Source of the DNA: Prevotella sp.
Lineage (GTDB): Bacteria; Bacteroidota; Bacteroidia; Bacteroidales; Bacteroidaceae
Length of the DNA stretch: 64,000 nt
Direction of reading: 5' to 3'
Assembly (NCBI GenBank): GCA_022781445.1
Contig: JALETQ010000004.1
Coordinates: 1 to 64,000 of the forward strand
The position numbers and the translations under genes were made by a program. A model generated the notes under the pieces. That model worked only from the letters and a program-made list of their open reading frames with translations, ran no database searches and was not told where the DNA came from. This document shows, piece by piece, positions 46,835 to 56,495 of this stretch. Within the stretch, counting starts at the first letter, position 1; each line of letters starts with the position of its first letter.

Positions 46835-48292
46835 TTATTCCATATCGTCGCGGTTGGAAATCGAGAGCAGCACATCGCCCTTTTTCAGTTCCAATTGTCC
46901 GTTTGGAACAATATAACTGTCGCCACGTTTGATGAGCATAATGAGGGTCTTCTCGGGCAGATCCATCTCTGCCAACCGGTTACCGTTGGCTATCATTTCG
47001 TCGGTGAGCACACATTCGCTCAACTGCGAGCCCAATTCATCGGGCAACTCGATGCCGAACTCGTTGCCGTCTTTCTCGACCGGCATGTCCAGACGGAGCT
47101 TTCGTGCCAGCCACGAGATGGAAGTGCCCTGCAACGAGAGCGAGAGAAGCGTGATGAAAAACACGATGTTGAACATCATGCCGGCCCCTTCGATGCCCGC
47201 TATCATCGGGTAGGTGGCAAAAATGATGGGAACGGCACCGCGCAACCCCACCCACGAGAGGAACAGACGTGCCCTGACGGAAATATTCTTGCAGGGAATG
47301 AGACACAGAAAGACGCTCACCGGACGCGCCACCAGCATCATGAAGAAGCCGACGGCCAGCGAAACGCCTGCCACATCGAAGAGTTCGGAAGGATTGACGA
47401 GCAGTCCGAGCGTGAGGAACATCACGATCTGCACCAACCATGTAAGCCCGTCCATGAACATACTCATCTCCTTGCGGAAAGACAGGCGGCTGTTTCCCAC
47501 TACCAAACCGGCGATATAAACCGCCAGATAACCGTTGCCGCGGAGCAGATCGGTCATGGTGAAGAGGATGAAAACCATACTCAGCAACATCACAGGGTAC
47601 AGAGAGGCATTGGGAAGGTTGATGCGGTTGATGATCCAAGTACACAGCCTGCCGCCGAAATAGCCGAAAGCGGCACCCAGCCCAAACTGAATGAGAAGAC
47701 TGAGCGACAACGACCGGAGAGAAAAATCCGAACCTGCCGACACCGCCACCTGCATCAAGACGATGGTCAGCATGTATGCCATGGGGTCGTTACTGCCGCT
47801 CTCCAATTCCAAGATGGGTCGCAAACGCTGTTGCAAACCTATCTTTTGGGTGCGCAAGAGGTTGAAAACCGAGGCCGAATCGGTCGACGACATCGTGGCA
47901 GCCAACAGTAAAGAAACAATCAGCGACAGACGGATGTCGAAGCCGGCAACGCCCGACAGCAGGAAGATAAAGAAACCCGTGAGCAGTGTCGTGACAATGA
48001 CACCGACCGTGGAGAGCAGCACACCGGGCATCAACACGGGGCGGATGTCCCTGAACTTGGTGTCCATGCCGCCCGAAAACAAGATGATGCTCAACGACAC
48101 CATGCCGATGAACTGCGCCCCTTTGGGACTGTCGAACTGCAATCCGAGTCCGTCTTCACCAAACATCATTCCCGTAAAGAGAAACAAAAGAAGGGTGGGT
48201 ATGCCAAACCGGTAGCCGGTTTTGCTGATGACGATGCTCAAGAAGATCAGTATCGCGCCCAATAGGAAGATGTTTTCTGCCGTGAATGTCAT
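46835..48292 (-). CDS. CPA1-family cation/proton antiporter with C-terminal TrkA-C domain (NhaP2-like)
   Basis: Probably exports K+ or Na+ in exchange for protons. From the start at 48292 (MTFTAENIFLLGAILIFLSI) there are 485 residues; 23 upstream codons in frame were rejected. About 12 hydrophobic segments occupy residues 1-390, with LLLAATMSSTDSASVFNLLR as the conserved transport helix. Residues about 410-485 form a TrkA-C/RCK-C domain (LIMLIKRGDSYIVPNGQLEL), which normally binds nucleotides or ions. Transcribed toward pnp. Its upstream DNA holds a duplicated promoter-like module at 48429-48524. Confidence 0.93.
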   Translation of the reverse strand: MTFTAENIFLLGAILIFLSIVISKTGYRFGIPTLLLFLFTGMMFGEDGLGLQFDSPKGAQFIGMVSLSIILFSGGMDTKFRDIRPVLMPGVLLSTVGVIVTTLLTGFFIFLLSGVAGFDIRLSLIVSLLLAATMSSTDSASVFNLLRTQKIGLQQRLRPILELESGSNDPMAYMLTIVLMQVAVSAGSDFSLRSLSLSLLIQFGLGAAFGYFGGRLCTWIINRINLPNASLYPVMLLSMVFILFTMTDLLRGNGYLAVYIAGLVVGNSRLSFRKEMSMFMDGLTWLVQIVMFLTLGLLVNPSELFDVAGVSLAVGFFMMLVARPVSVFLCLIPCKNISVRARLFLSWVGLRGAVPIIFATYPMIAGIEGAGMMFNIVFFITLLSLSLQGTSISWLARKLRLDMPVEKDGNEFGIELPDELGSQLSECVLTDEMIANGNRLAEMDLPEKTLIMLIKRGDSYIVPNGQLELKKGDVLLSISNRDDME

Positions 48293-48428
48293 AGGTGTTT
48301 TTTGATGGAATGAAGTGATATACGCTCGCCGCTGAAGGCGTTTGCATGTGCTTTCGAACATCCGATTTGCCGAAACGACAAATCATTTGCAGCCCTGACG
48401 TATATTATTATGGTAACTCTGCATCATA

Positions 48429-48456
48429 CCGAGTGCAGGACTGTCTTATGCAAAGA
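48429..48456 (-). repeat. 28-bp direct repeat, copy 1
   Basis: It begins CCGAGTGCAGGACTGTCTTA and is identical over 28 bp to 48495-48522. On the minus strand it gives TCTTTGCATAAGACAGTCCT; here the box would be TGTCTTTG, one base off TAnnTTTG. Confidence 0.8.
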
Positions 48457-48494
48457 CAACCAAACGAGGGCAATGAAAGGTGACTTTCAAATTG

Positions 48495-48522
48495 CCGAGT
48501 GCAGGACTGTCTTATGCAAAGA
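48495..48522 (-). repeat. 28-bp direct repeat, copy 2, containing a consensus -7 box
   Basis: Identical to 48429-48456. Extended by two bases, the minus strand reads TATCTTTG (48517-48524), a perfect -7 box. So the repeat is the start region of a transcript heading to the antiporter gene at 48292. Confidence 0.8.
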
Positions 48523-48524
48523 TA
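48517..48524 (-). promoter_or_regulatory. -7 box upstream of the cation/proton antiporter gene
   Basis: TATCTTTG followed by C on the minus strand, about 225 bp from the start codon. The sequence immediately after it is duplicated 66 bp downstream, so it may be a regulatory segment. Confidence 0.55.
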
Positions 48525-48708
48525 AGAAATCAAACCCACATTTCGGCATTTTCGCATCGTTTTTCTTCAAGTCTCTCCAACCGGACGGCATCTTTCACGA
48601 CCTCATCATTCGTCCCCGATCCGCCAACGTAAGGCGAACGGATTTCGGACGCCATACAAATTAATTGGTTTTTTTTGCAAAAAGTCGCATTTATTCCTTG
48701 TAATTCCT

Positions 48709-48716
48709 TATCTTTG
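48709..48716 (+). promoter_or_regulatory. -7 box for the GLPGLI genes
   Basis: TATCTTTG followed by C, about 130 bp upstream of the start at 48848. A TTTG lies 31 bp before it, too far for a standard -33. Confidence 0.6.
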
Positions 48717-48847
48717 CAAGGATCTCGGCGATGAATATCGCTGCAATGATTCGCTCATGACCAATCCAACATGATTGTTTGACCGAAGGAACAGAAACCG
48801 GAACACGACACTTCGCCCGGCAACCGTCCTTCATCAGCTTCACTATT

Positions 48848-49684
48848 ATGAGAAAAACATTCCTCGCAATCCTCCTTTTGACCGCCCTGACAGCACAGGC
48901 ACAGGTGACATCGGGCAACAACGAATCGAACGACAATACAGAATTATCCATCGATCGGCAACGGTATGTCATTCAATACATGATGAATTACATAAAGAAT
49001 CCGGATAAGCCAAAGCCGCAAAACGAACTGATGCAACTCGAAATCGGTGACCGATGCACCAAGTTTTACAGCCATACCACCATGCAAAGAGATTCGATCG
49101 TGAGAGAAATGGTCAAACAAGGCAACTTCGATTTCAGCAATTTGAAAGGAGGAGAAATCAGGTGGAAACTCTACAAAGGTTATCCCTCGGAGGGAAAGAC
49201 CACCCAAACCGAAAAGGTAGGTCTGAACGATTTTAAGGTGATCGAGGCGATGACGGTGCCCGAATGGCAACTCGTGGGCGATTCGGTGACACGCATTCTC
49301 GACTACGAATGCAGGCAGGCCACGGCCCGTTTCAAGGGAAGGACGTGGACGGTGTGGTACACCGAGGACATTCCCATTGCCGAAGGACCGTGGCTCTTGG
49401 GCGGGCTGCCGGGACTGGTGATGCGCGCTTACGACGAACAAAGGCACTATGTGTTCGAGATCAGTGGCATGAGACAGGTCAAAAGCGATGATCCCGTCAG
49501 TTTTCAGGAAACAGACTATGAAACCATCAGTTCCAAAGAGATGAAGAAAGAAATGCAAAAATTCTGCGAAAATCCCATCGGATACATGGAAAACGATCCG
49601 TCAATGGCAGGCACTTTCACCGACGATGAAGGTAATGCTCTCAAGTCTCGTCCGATGAATTACAATCCGCTCGACCTCGAATGA
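48848..49684 (+). CDS. GLPGLI-family secreted protein, copy 1
   Basis: From the start at 48848 (MRKTFLAILLLTALTAQAQ, a signal peptide) the protein has 278 residues. GPWLLGGLPGLVMRAYDEQR (about residues 179-198) carries the GLPGLI signature of this Bacteroidota family (Porph_ging). It lies about 160 bp before a paralogue (49793) with a near-identical signal peptide, and both are followed by a TonB-receptor-like barrel gene. Function is unknown; association with the barrel suggests envelope transport or peptide handling. Confidence 0.92.
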   Translation: MRKTFLAILLLTALTAQAQVTSGNNESNDNTELSIDRQRYVIQYMMNYIKNPDKPKPQNELMQLEIGDRCTKFYSHTTMQRDSIVREMVKQGNFDFSNLKGGEIRWKLYKGYPSEGKTTQTEKVGLNDFKVIEAMTVPEWQLVGDSVTRILDYECRQATARFKGRTWTVWYTEDIPIAEGPWLLGGLPGLVMRAYDEQRHYVFEISGMRQVKSDDPVSFQETDYETISSKEMKKEMQKFCENPIGYMENDPSMAGTFTDDEGNALKSRPMNYNPLDLE

Positions 49685-49792
49685 CGGACAACTCTATGCC
49701 CACACTTATACAACTATCATTTCATAACCGGAAGAACGTGGGTCGGGATACGAGATAACGCCCGGCAACCGTCCTCCATCAATTTCACTATT

Positions 49793-50629
49793 ATGAGAAA
49801 AACATTCCTCGCAATCCTCCTTTTGACCGCCTTGACTCTGCAGGCACAAATCACCATCATGGTGGACGGACCAACCAAGAATGTAGAAAAGGACATCGAC
49901 AGGCAACGCTATGTCATCGGCTACAACATGACTTTTGTGGCCGATTCACTCAAGCCCGAACCGCAGAACGAACAGATGCAACTCGAAATCGGTGACCGAT
50001 GCACCAAGTTTTACAGCAACGAACGAGTGCAGAAAGACTCGATCATGAGAGCAAGAATACAACAAGGGAACTATGATTTCGCCGACCTGAAAGGAGGAAA
50101 TATACGCTGGACCTTCTTCAAGGGCTATCCCGCGGAAGGAAAGTCTGCATGGCTGGAGAGCGTGGGTATCAATGATTTCATCGCCATCGACCCCGTAACG
50201 ACACCCGAATGGCAACTCGTGGGCGACTCGGTGACACGCATTCTCGACTACGAATGCAGGCAGGCCACGGCCCGTTTCAAGGGAAGGACGTGGACGGTGT
50301 GGTACACCGAGGACATTCCCATTGCCGAAGGACCGTGGCTCTTGGGCGGACTGCCGGGACTGGTGATGCGCGCCCGCGACACACGGGGACACTATGCGTT
50401 CGAGATAAACGGCCTGAAGCAGGTCAAGGACGAGCGACCTGTCACCTTTACGGAGGCAAAACGTGAAGAAATCAGCTTCGACACGTTCAAGAAAGAGATG
50501 AGACGATTCAGTAATGATGCCATTGCCTACATGAAAAACGATCCTCAAGTAACCGTCACCATCACCGACAAAGACGGAAACCCGATGGAAAAAATGACCT
50601 CACCCTACAATCCGCTCGACCTCGAATAG
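49793..50629 (+). CDS. GLPGLI-family secreted protein, copy 2
   Basis: Also 278 residues (MRKTFLAILLLTALTLQAQ), with GPWLLGGLPGLVMRARDTRG. Upstream DNA, signal peptide and a 170-bp core (50209-50380) are nearly identical to copy 1, while the remaining regions are diverged (for example the 60 residues after the signal peptide). The stop is 12 bp before the next gene, so it is probably co-transcribed with the barrel protein. Confidence 0.92.
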   Translation: MRKTFLAILLLTALTLQAQITIMVDGPTKNVEKDIDRQRYVIGYNMTFVADSLKPEPQNEQMQLEIGDRCTKFYSNERVQKDSIMRARIQQGNYDFADLKGGNIRWTFFKGYPAEGKSAWLESVGINDFIAIDPVTTPEWQLVGDSVTRILDYECRQATARFKGRTWTVWYTEDIPIAEGPWLLGGLPGLVMRARDTRGHYAFEINGLKQVKDERPVTFTEAKREEISFDTFKKEMRRFSNDAIAYMKNDPQVTVTITDKDGNPMEKMTSPYNPLDLE

Positions 50630-50641
50630 CATCGAAGGCCT

Positions 50642-53179
50642 ATGAAAAACAGTATCATGATGAGGCTTCCGGCACTGTTGGCAACGGTTTTCTTCGTCTT
50701 TCACGTCGCGGCACAACGGCAAGTGGAAGGAACCGTGACCGATTCGCTCACCCGAAAGCCCGTAACAGGTGCCAACATCACGCTGCTGCGGAATGGCAAA
50801 GGCGTGGCTTTCGCCCGCTCGGACGGCAACGGACGTTTCACCATCAAAGGCAAAACGGCAGAAAAAGGCGACCGCCTGTCGGTGACGATGATGGGCTATG
50901 GCAAGAAAGTCTTTGATGTCATGCCCGACAAAATGCCGGTGGAGCTGCCCATCTCCGAGCAGGAATTCGTCCTCAAAGAGGTCGAAGTGAAAGGCGGAAG
51001 GGTAGTCGGCGTGCGCGACACGGTGTCCTTCGACCTCACACGCTTTGCCAACGAGCGCGACAATACGCTCAAGGATGTGTTGCAAAAGCTGCCCGGCGTA
51101 GACATTTCCAAGAACGGGAAGATATCCTATAACGGCAAAGACCTGAGCCGTTTCACCGTCGAAGGACTCGACCTGACGGGCGGACGTTACAACCAACTCA
51201 CAGAATCGCTCAAGGCAGACGACGTGTCGAAGGCCGAAATCATCGAACACGACCAGCCCATCAAGGCACTGCAGGACAAGATTTTCTCCGACAATGTGGC
51301 CATGAACATCAAGCTGAAGGACGGTGCCCGCGACCGATGGTCGGGTACCATCCGTCCGAAGGTGCTGGCAGACGGCACGTCACTGAGGGATTTCAGGCTG
51401 ATGGGACGTGCCGACGTGCTGCGGATAGGCAGGAAAAGCCAAAGCATGTACTACGGTGAATACGACCGTTCGGGACGCGACTTGGCTGCCAATGACATGC
51501 TGCTCATCATGAACACCGACAACGGTCTCCAGCACCTGACAGGCATTCCGTCATGGTTTGCCATGCCGTCGTTGAACTCTCCCGTCGAAGAAGAGCGGGT
51601 GCGCTTCAACACGTCGGAGAATTTCGGATTCAAACGGACAGCCAAGACGAAAAAAGACAACGAATATCGCATCACCGCCGGGTACTTCCGATCCGTCACC
51701 CGCCAACAAAGAGTGAACCGGTCGCGCCACTATCTTGACGGAGCCTTGCCCGTGGAGCTCGATGAGTCGTCGGCTTTCAGGCTGCGCGAGTCCTATTTTC
51801 GTGCCGATGCCGATTTCGTCATCAACAACGAAAAGGTCTACGGCAACAACCACTTCTACATCAAGGGCATTGCCGACGAGGGTGTCACGCAATTTGAAAG
51901 TTCGCGAGCCGCCACCGTCCGGCAACGTGTGAAAGCACCCGAAGTGCAGATCGGCAACTCCTTTTACAGTATTCGCAACCGCAACAAATGGTCGCTGACG
52001 CTCAATTCGGTCATCGATTTCCGTCATTCTCCGCGCGAACTCATCGTCGACGGGCGTCAATCGCGCCTCCCGACATCGCTCTTCCAGACCTACCATGCGA
52101 TGACCTTGCTGCACAAATACAGGTTTCTCACCCAATCATACACCATCGGCATGGGCACAGACAACCTCTACCTGCTCGGCAAGAACCACACGCTGCTCAA
52201 GCCAAACGCCAAGGCTTATTGGCAATATGGCACCGAAAGCAACCTGTGGCGGCTGTCGCTGCCCGTCGAATGGCACCGCTTCACACGACAGAACAAGTCG
52301 TTCTGGGCACTCTCACCCCTGCTGTCGTACACCCGAAAGCCCGGCGTGCGCAACGAATGGTACCATTACATGGGATACTCGCAGACTCCCGGATGGCTCA
52401 ACCTTGTCGCCATCGATGACCATTGGAGCGACTACCGCACCCGCAACATCAGTGCCGGCATCATCCCTCTCACCAAAACAGCATTCGCCGGGGTGAACTA
52501 CACCTATAAAAGACCCGTCAGAGAGATCTTTGCCAAGGCTTCTTTCAGCGTTTCCCGAACATGGCTCGACACCCGTCCGGACATGAAAATCGAAGAAGGC
52601 AATTACGTCCTGACTACTCTCCGGGGCAAAAGCCGCTTCGACAACATCGGCTTCGGAGGATCGATAGCCAAGGGTTTTTACGAACTTCGGCTCAAAACGA
52701 AGTTAGGCTTCAATTACCAATATTCCGCCGGAACGCAGAGTACGTCGGCCAAGCAGGTAGCCTTCGACTGTCACACATGGACGGCCACGCCCGAAGCGGT
52801 GTTCTCTCCGAAGTGGGGCGAACTGGTTTACAAGGGTTATTTCACTTGGATGAAATCGACAAACGACATGACCGGGCTGCCCGCCCTGCTCAACTGGCAA
52901 CAGCGTCTGTCGCTCACGAAGACCTTCGGCGTCGTGGATTTGTCGGTATCGGCGGTGCATTACCGCAACGAACAGCAGCTCTCGGGCGTGAAAAACACAC
53001 TCATAGGCGACGCATCGGCGGTGATTCGCCTCAAGAAATGGCGTTTCGGCATCATGATGTACAATCTTTTCAACCAAAAAAGCTACACAGTCACCGGCTA
53101 CAGCGGCATCATCGGCTTCACCGACGAATATCGCTTGCGTCCGCGCGAATTCACACTTTCCACCCGGTTCAGCTTCTGA
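50642..53179 (+). CDS. TonB-receptor-like outer-membrane barrel with carboxypeptidase-like N-terminal domain
   Basis: The 845-residue protein has a signal peptide (about 1-25). Residues about 27-110 form a carboxypeptidase-regulatory-like domain (VEGTVTDSLTRKPVTGANIT). A plug-like segment follows (DNTLKDVLQKLPGVDISKNG, about 140-159), then a beta-barrel with aromatic-rich strands, ending in ...TLSTRFSF, the usual aromatic C-terminus of outer-membrane barrels. No TonB box was identified. It is downstream of the two GLPGLI genes, an arrangement known from other Bacteroidota. The substrate is unknown. Confidence 0.88.
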   Translation: MKNSIMMRLPALLATVFFVFHVAAQRQVEGTVTDSLTRKPVTGANITLLRNGKGVAFARSDGNGRFTIKGKTAEKGDRLSVTMMGYGKKVFDVMPDKMPVELPISEQEFVLKEVEVKGGRVVGVRDTVSFDLTRFANERDNTLKDVLQKLPGVDISKNGKISYNGKDLSRFTVEGLDLTGGRYNQLTESLKADDVSKAEIIEHDQPIKALQDKIFSDNVAMNIKLKDGARDRWSGTIRPKVLADGTSLRDFRLMGRADVLRIGRKSQSMYYGEYDRSGRDLAANDMLLIMNTDNGLQHLTGIPSWFAMPSLNSPVEEERVRFNTSENFGFKRTAKTKKDNEYRITAGYFRSVTRQQRVNRSRHYLDGALPVELDESSAFRLRESYFRADADFVINNEKVYGNNHFYIKGIADEGVTQFESSRAATVRQRVKAPEVQIGNSFYSIRNRNKWSLTLNSVIDFRHSPRELIVDGRQSRLPTSLFQTYHAMTLLHKYRFLTQSYTIGMGTDNLYLLGKNHTLLKPNAKAYWQYGTESNLWRLSLPVEWHRFTRQNKSFWALSPLLSYTRKPGVRNEWYHYMGYSQTPGWLNLVAIDDHWSDYRTRNISAGIIPLTKTAFAGVNYTYKRPVREIFAKASFSVSRTWLDTRPDMKIEEGNYVLTTLRGKSRFDNIGFGGSIAKGFYELRLKTKLGFNYQYSAGTQSTSAKQVAFDCHTWTATPEAVFSPKWGELVYKGYFTWMKSTNDMTGLPALLNWQQRLSLTKTFGVVDLSVSAVHYRNEQQLSGVKNTLIGDASAVIRLKKWRFGIMMYNLFNQKSYTVTGYSGIIGFTDEYRLRPREFTLSTRFSF

Positions 53180-53371
53180 CCCGGCGCATATCGGCATCCC
53201 ATCGGCCGTCGGCGACCATCACCCGCAGTCCTTTCGCCACTCGGAAACAACCGTAAGCAAGGCAGTTACGAAAATCGACGGTGTGACATCACCGTGTCAG
53301 CGGTGCAAGGATGCCATGCCGCCGGAACAAGAATTACACACCGAACCGGAATGATGTTGCAAAAAAATAAG

Positions 53372-53379
53372 TAACTTTG
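53372..53379 (+). promoter_or_regulatory. -7 box for argS
   Basis: TAACTTTG followed by C, 100 bp upstream of the argS start. The nearest TTG upstream lies only 12 bp away, so the -33 is not resolved. Confidence 0.5.
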
Positions 53380-53478
53380 CAAGCAAAACGAATGCCGGTG
53401 TCAGTGTCAGTCAGGCAGTTTACGCCTATGGGCAGTACCCGTCGACCGACAACAACCGGCCCAAAACCATTTGAGAAG

Positions 53479-55299
53479 ATGAATATCAAGGAAAAAATAT
53501 GCAGTAAAACGCAGGCTGCCATCCGTGTGTTGTACGGACAGGAAGTGCCCGAAAAGCTGGTGCAAGTACTCAAGACGCGTCGTGAATCGGAAGGACATTT
53601 CACCCTTGTGACCTTTCCTTTCGTGAAAATATCCAAAAAGAAGCCCGAAGAAACGGCGGAGGAAATCGGACGCGAACTCATGAAAGACCCGTCGCTCGTG
53701 GCACGTTTCAACGTGGCGGGCGGCTTCCTGAACCTCACGATTGCCGACAGCGCATGGCTCGAGCTGCTCAACGACATCGACAAAGACAGCCATTACGGCA
53801 TGAAAACCGCCGATGACAAGTCGCCGCTGGTAATGATCGAATATTCATCTCCCAACACCAACAAGCCTCTTCATCTGGGTCATGTGCGCAACAACCTGCT
53901 CGGTTACGCCCTCGCCAACATCATGGAGGCAAACGGAAACCGCGTTGTCAAGACCAACATCGTGAACGATCGCGGCATACACATCTGCAAATCGATGCTT
54001 GCATGGCAGAAATGGGGCAACGGCGAAACACCCGAAACAAGCGGAAAGAAAGGCGATCACCTCATCGGTGATTACTATGTGGCTTTCGACAAGCACTACC
54101 GCGAAGAGGTGGCAACCCTCAAAAACCGCTTCATCGGAGAAGGTATGGACGGGGAGGCTGCCGAAAAACGTGCCAAAGAAGAGGCGCCCCTCATCAAGGA
54201 AGCCCACGAGATGCTCGTGAGATGGGAACAGAACGACCCCGAAGTAAGACAGCTCTGGAAGATGATGAACGACTGGGTATATGCCGGTTTCGACGAAACC
54301 TACAAGGCATTGGGCGTGAACTTCGACAAGATTTACTACGAATCGGAAACCTATCTCGAAGGAAAGCGCACCGTCGAAAAGGGTTTGGCAGAAGGATTGT
54401 TCTACCGCAAGGAAGACAACAGCGTCTGGGCAGACCTCACCAACGAAGGTTTGGACCACAAACTCCTGCTCCGTTCCGACGGCACAAGCGTGTATATGAC
54501 ACAGGATATCGGCACGGCCGACATGCGTTTCCGCGATTATCCCATCGACAAGATGATCTATGTGGTGGGCAACGAGCAGAATTACCATTTCCAAGTGTTG
54601 TCCATCCTGCTCGACCGACTGGGTTTCAAGTGGGGAAAAGACCTCGTTCACTTCTCATACGGCATGGTGGAACTGCCCGACGGCAAGATGAAGAGCCGCG
54701 AAGGTACGGTGGTCGATGCCGACGAGCTTATCGACGACATGATCAAGAACGCCCGCCGCATGAGCGACGAGCTTGGAAAATTTGACGACATGAGCGAGGA
54801 AGAAAAGCAAAACGTGTCGCGCATCGTCGGTCTCGGCGCACTCAAATACTTCATCCTCAAGGTTGATGCACGCAAGAACATGCTCTTCAACCCCAAAGAG
54901 AGCATTGACTTCAACGGCAACACGGGTCCTTTCATTCAGTACACCCATGCCCGCATCCGCTCCGTCATGCGCAAAGCCGAAAGCGCAGAGGCACAGGTGG
55001 CGATGCCCGACATGACCGCCGGCATCGAGCTTCATGAAAAAGAAATCAGCCTCATTCAGCATCTCAACGACTTCGGGGCAGTCATTGCCCAGGCCGGCAA
55101 GGACTATTCGCCCGGCGGTATTGCCAACTACTGCTACGAACTGACCAAGGAATTCAACCAGTTCTACCATCAATGCAGCATCTTGAAGGAAGAAAACCAA
55201 GACGTGAAGCAGATGAGACTGGTACTCACCCGCACCGTCGGAAAGGTCATCAAGAGTGCTATGGCGTTGCTGGGCATCGAAGTTCCCGAGAGAATGTAA
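53479..55299 (+). CDS. argS: Arginyl-tRNA synthetase
   Basis: ArgRS charges tRNA-Arg. The start at 53479 (MNIKEKICSKTQAAIRVLYG) gives 606 residues; 34 in-frame codons further upstream overlap the promoter and were rejected. The class I HIGH motif appears as HLGH at residues 132-135. DGKMKSREGTVV replaces the KMSKS signature, as is common in ArgRS. The N-terminal Arg-tRNA-synthetase domain and C-terminal anticodon-binding (DALR) domain are in place. Confidence 0.97.
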   Translation: MNIKEKICSKTQAAIRVLYGQEVPEKLVQVLKTRRESEGHFTLVTFPFVKISKKKPEETAEEIGRELMKDPSLVARFNVAGGFLNLTIADSAWLELLNDIDKDSHYGMKTADDKSPLVMIEYSSPNTNKPLHLGHVRNNLLGYALANIMEANGNRVVKTNIVNDRGIHICKSMLAWQKWGNGETPETSGKKGDHLIGDYYVAFDKHYREEVATLKNRFIGEGMDGEAAEKRAKEEAPLIKEAHEMLVRWEQNDPEVRQLWKMMNDWVYAGFDETYKALGVNFDKIYYESETYLEGKRTVEKGLAEGLFYRKEDNSVWADLTNEGLDHKLLLRSDGTSVYMTQDIGTADMRFRDYPIDKMIYVVGNEQNYHFQVLSILLDRLGFKWGKDLVHFSYGMVELPDGKMKSREGTVVDADELIDDMIKNARRMSDELGKFDDMSEEEKQNVSRIVGLGALKYFILKVDARKNMLFNPKESIDFNGNTGPFIQYTHARIRSVMRKAESAEAQVAMPDMTAGIELHEKEISLIQHLNDFGAVIAQAGKDYSPGGIANYCYELTKEFNQFYHQCSILKEENQDVKQMRLVLTRTVGKVIKSAMALLGIEVPERM

Positions 55300-55301
55300 C
55301 C

Positions 55302-55814
55302 ATGAAAAACAACGTCAACGACGACAACCGGTCGGCAACGGCACACCGGCCGTCGCCTGTCACTTCAGCACATCAGCCCTCTTCAGCCCTCCCGTGGAAG
55401 CTGAAGGGTGCTGATTTTTCAAATGCGTGGGCTGTCGATGCGGCCTGCTCCGGCAATCCCGGCCCGATGGAATACCAAGGTATCGACCTCGACACGGGCG
55501 AACGGATATTCCACTTCGGTCCCGTTTACGGCACCAACAACATCGGCGAGTTTCTCGCCATTGTCCACGCACTGGCTCTCATGAAGCAAAAAGGCATCAG
55601 GAAGACCATCTTCAGCGACAGCTTCACGGCTCAGACATGGATCAAAAAGCGGCACTGCAAAACCCAACTGGAGCGCAACGAGAAGACCGAACCCCTCTTT
55701 GCCATCATCGACAGGGCACACAACTGGCTACGCATCAACGCCGTCGAAGTGCCCATCAAGGCATGGGACACCAAGAAATACGGTGACATCCCTGCCGACT
55801 TCGGACGAAAATAA
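55302..55814 (+). CDS. RNase H-fold protein
   Basis: From the start at 55302, 2 bp after the argS stop, there are 170 residues. The first 35 residues are low-complexity (Ser/Pro/His-rich). The domain begins about residue 44 with WAVDAACSGNPGPMEYQGID, where D, then E in NNIGEFLAIVHAL and D in TIFSDSFTAQTWI match the RNase H carboxylate triad order. The last catalytic Asp may be near KAWDTKKYGDIPADF. Possible RNA-DNA hybrid nuclease; not verified. An IS982 relic begins just past its stop. Confidence 0.82.
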   Translation: MKNNVNDDNRSATAHRPSPVTSAHQPSSALPWKLKGADFSNAWAVDAACSGNPGPMEYQGIDLDTGERIFHFGPVYGTNNIGEFLAIVHALALMKQKGIRKTIFSDSFTAQTWIKKRHCKTQLERNEKTEPLFAIIDRAHNWLRINAVEVPIKAWDTKKYGDIPADFGRK

Positions 55815-55829
55815 ATCCTGAATCCAACG

Positions 55830-56400
55830 ACAAACCGTGCCACAACGGCTTCAGCGGATGAACCCCCAAAGCACAACGGGAAGGTACCATGGTTTCAAAC
55901 TTCATTATATTTTGTAATGAACGGGGAGAATTACCCAACCTTGCACCAACGAAAGCCAATATGGATGACCGTAATCCAAAGGTATTCTACAACTCGACAA
56001 AGGATGTGTTCGAAAAGCCGTATGCCGAAAAAGGAAATATCCCGCAATCCCTTTTTGCTTCTCTCCTCGACAAAGGAGTGCATATCGTCACGGGAATACG
56101 ACCGACATGAAGAACATATTGACAGACATCCACGACAAGATTATGCTCCGGAAGAGAGGCATCATTGAGACAATTAACGATATGTTGATAAAACACAGCA
56201 CAGATTGCGCATACCCGTCACAGAAATTTCTCCAACTTCATCGTTAACCTTCCGGCAGGCTTGGCAGCGTATGCTTTCCATGACACCGTGCCATCTGTCA
56301 ATGTAGACTTTGAGATGAAGCAGAAACTCGGAGCAAAGCAACTCGCCCGTCCTAAAGTTACCGATGTGAAACCATATGCAGCTTCAGCCCGAAAACAGGT
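55830..56400 (+). pseudogene. IS982-family transposase relic, 5'-truncated and frameshifted
   Basis: Successive plus-strand frames give GRYHGFKLH, then IIFCNERGELPNLAPTKANM and VFEKPYAEKGNIPQSLFASL, LLDKGVHIVTGIRP, then KIMLRKRGIIETINDML, then NTAQIAHTRHRNFSNFIVNL and PAGLAAYAFHD. This is the order of IS982-type transposases from the middle to the C-terminus. At least three frameshifts or stops break it, and the N-terminal third is missing. Confidence 0.8.
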
Positions 56401-56495
56401 AGAAAGAAAAGTTGTGAACGATAAGGAAAGGAAAAAACACACCCCGGTCCAGGATAAGAAAGTAGCTCGGAAAATTCCTTTTATTTCAGAATTTC

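Larger units (their letters stand above)
48293..48847. other. 555-bp divergent intergenic region
   Basis: Holds a 28-bp exact direct repeat (48429-48456 and 48495-48522), the -7 box of the antiporter gene, and the -7 box of the GLPGLI genes (48709-48716). No gene. Confidence 0.6.

Noticed and set aside
46763..47911. 382-codon open frame opposite the antiporter
   Set aside because: Low-complexity His/Gln/Glu-rich antisense translation of membrane segments.
55889..56110. 73-codon gene as an independent small protein
   Set aside because: Its residues match the middle of IS982 transposases and continue in other frames, so it is part of a pseudogene.
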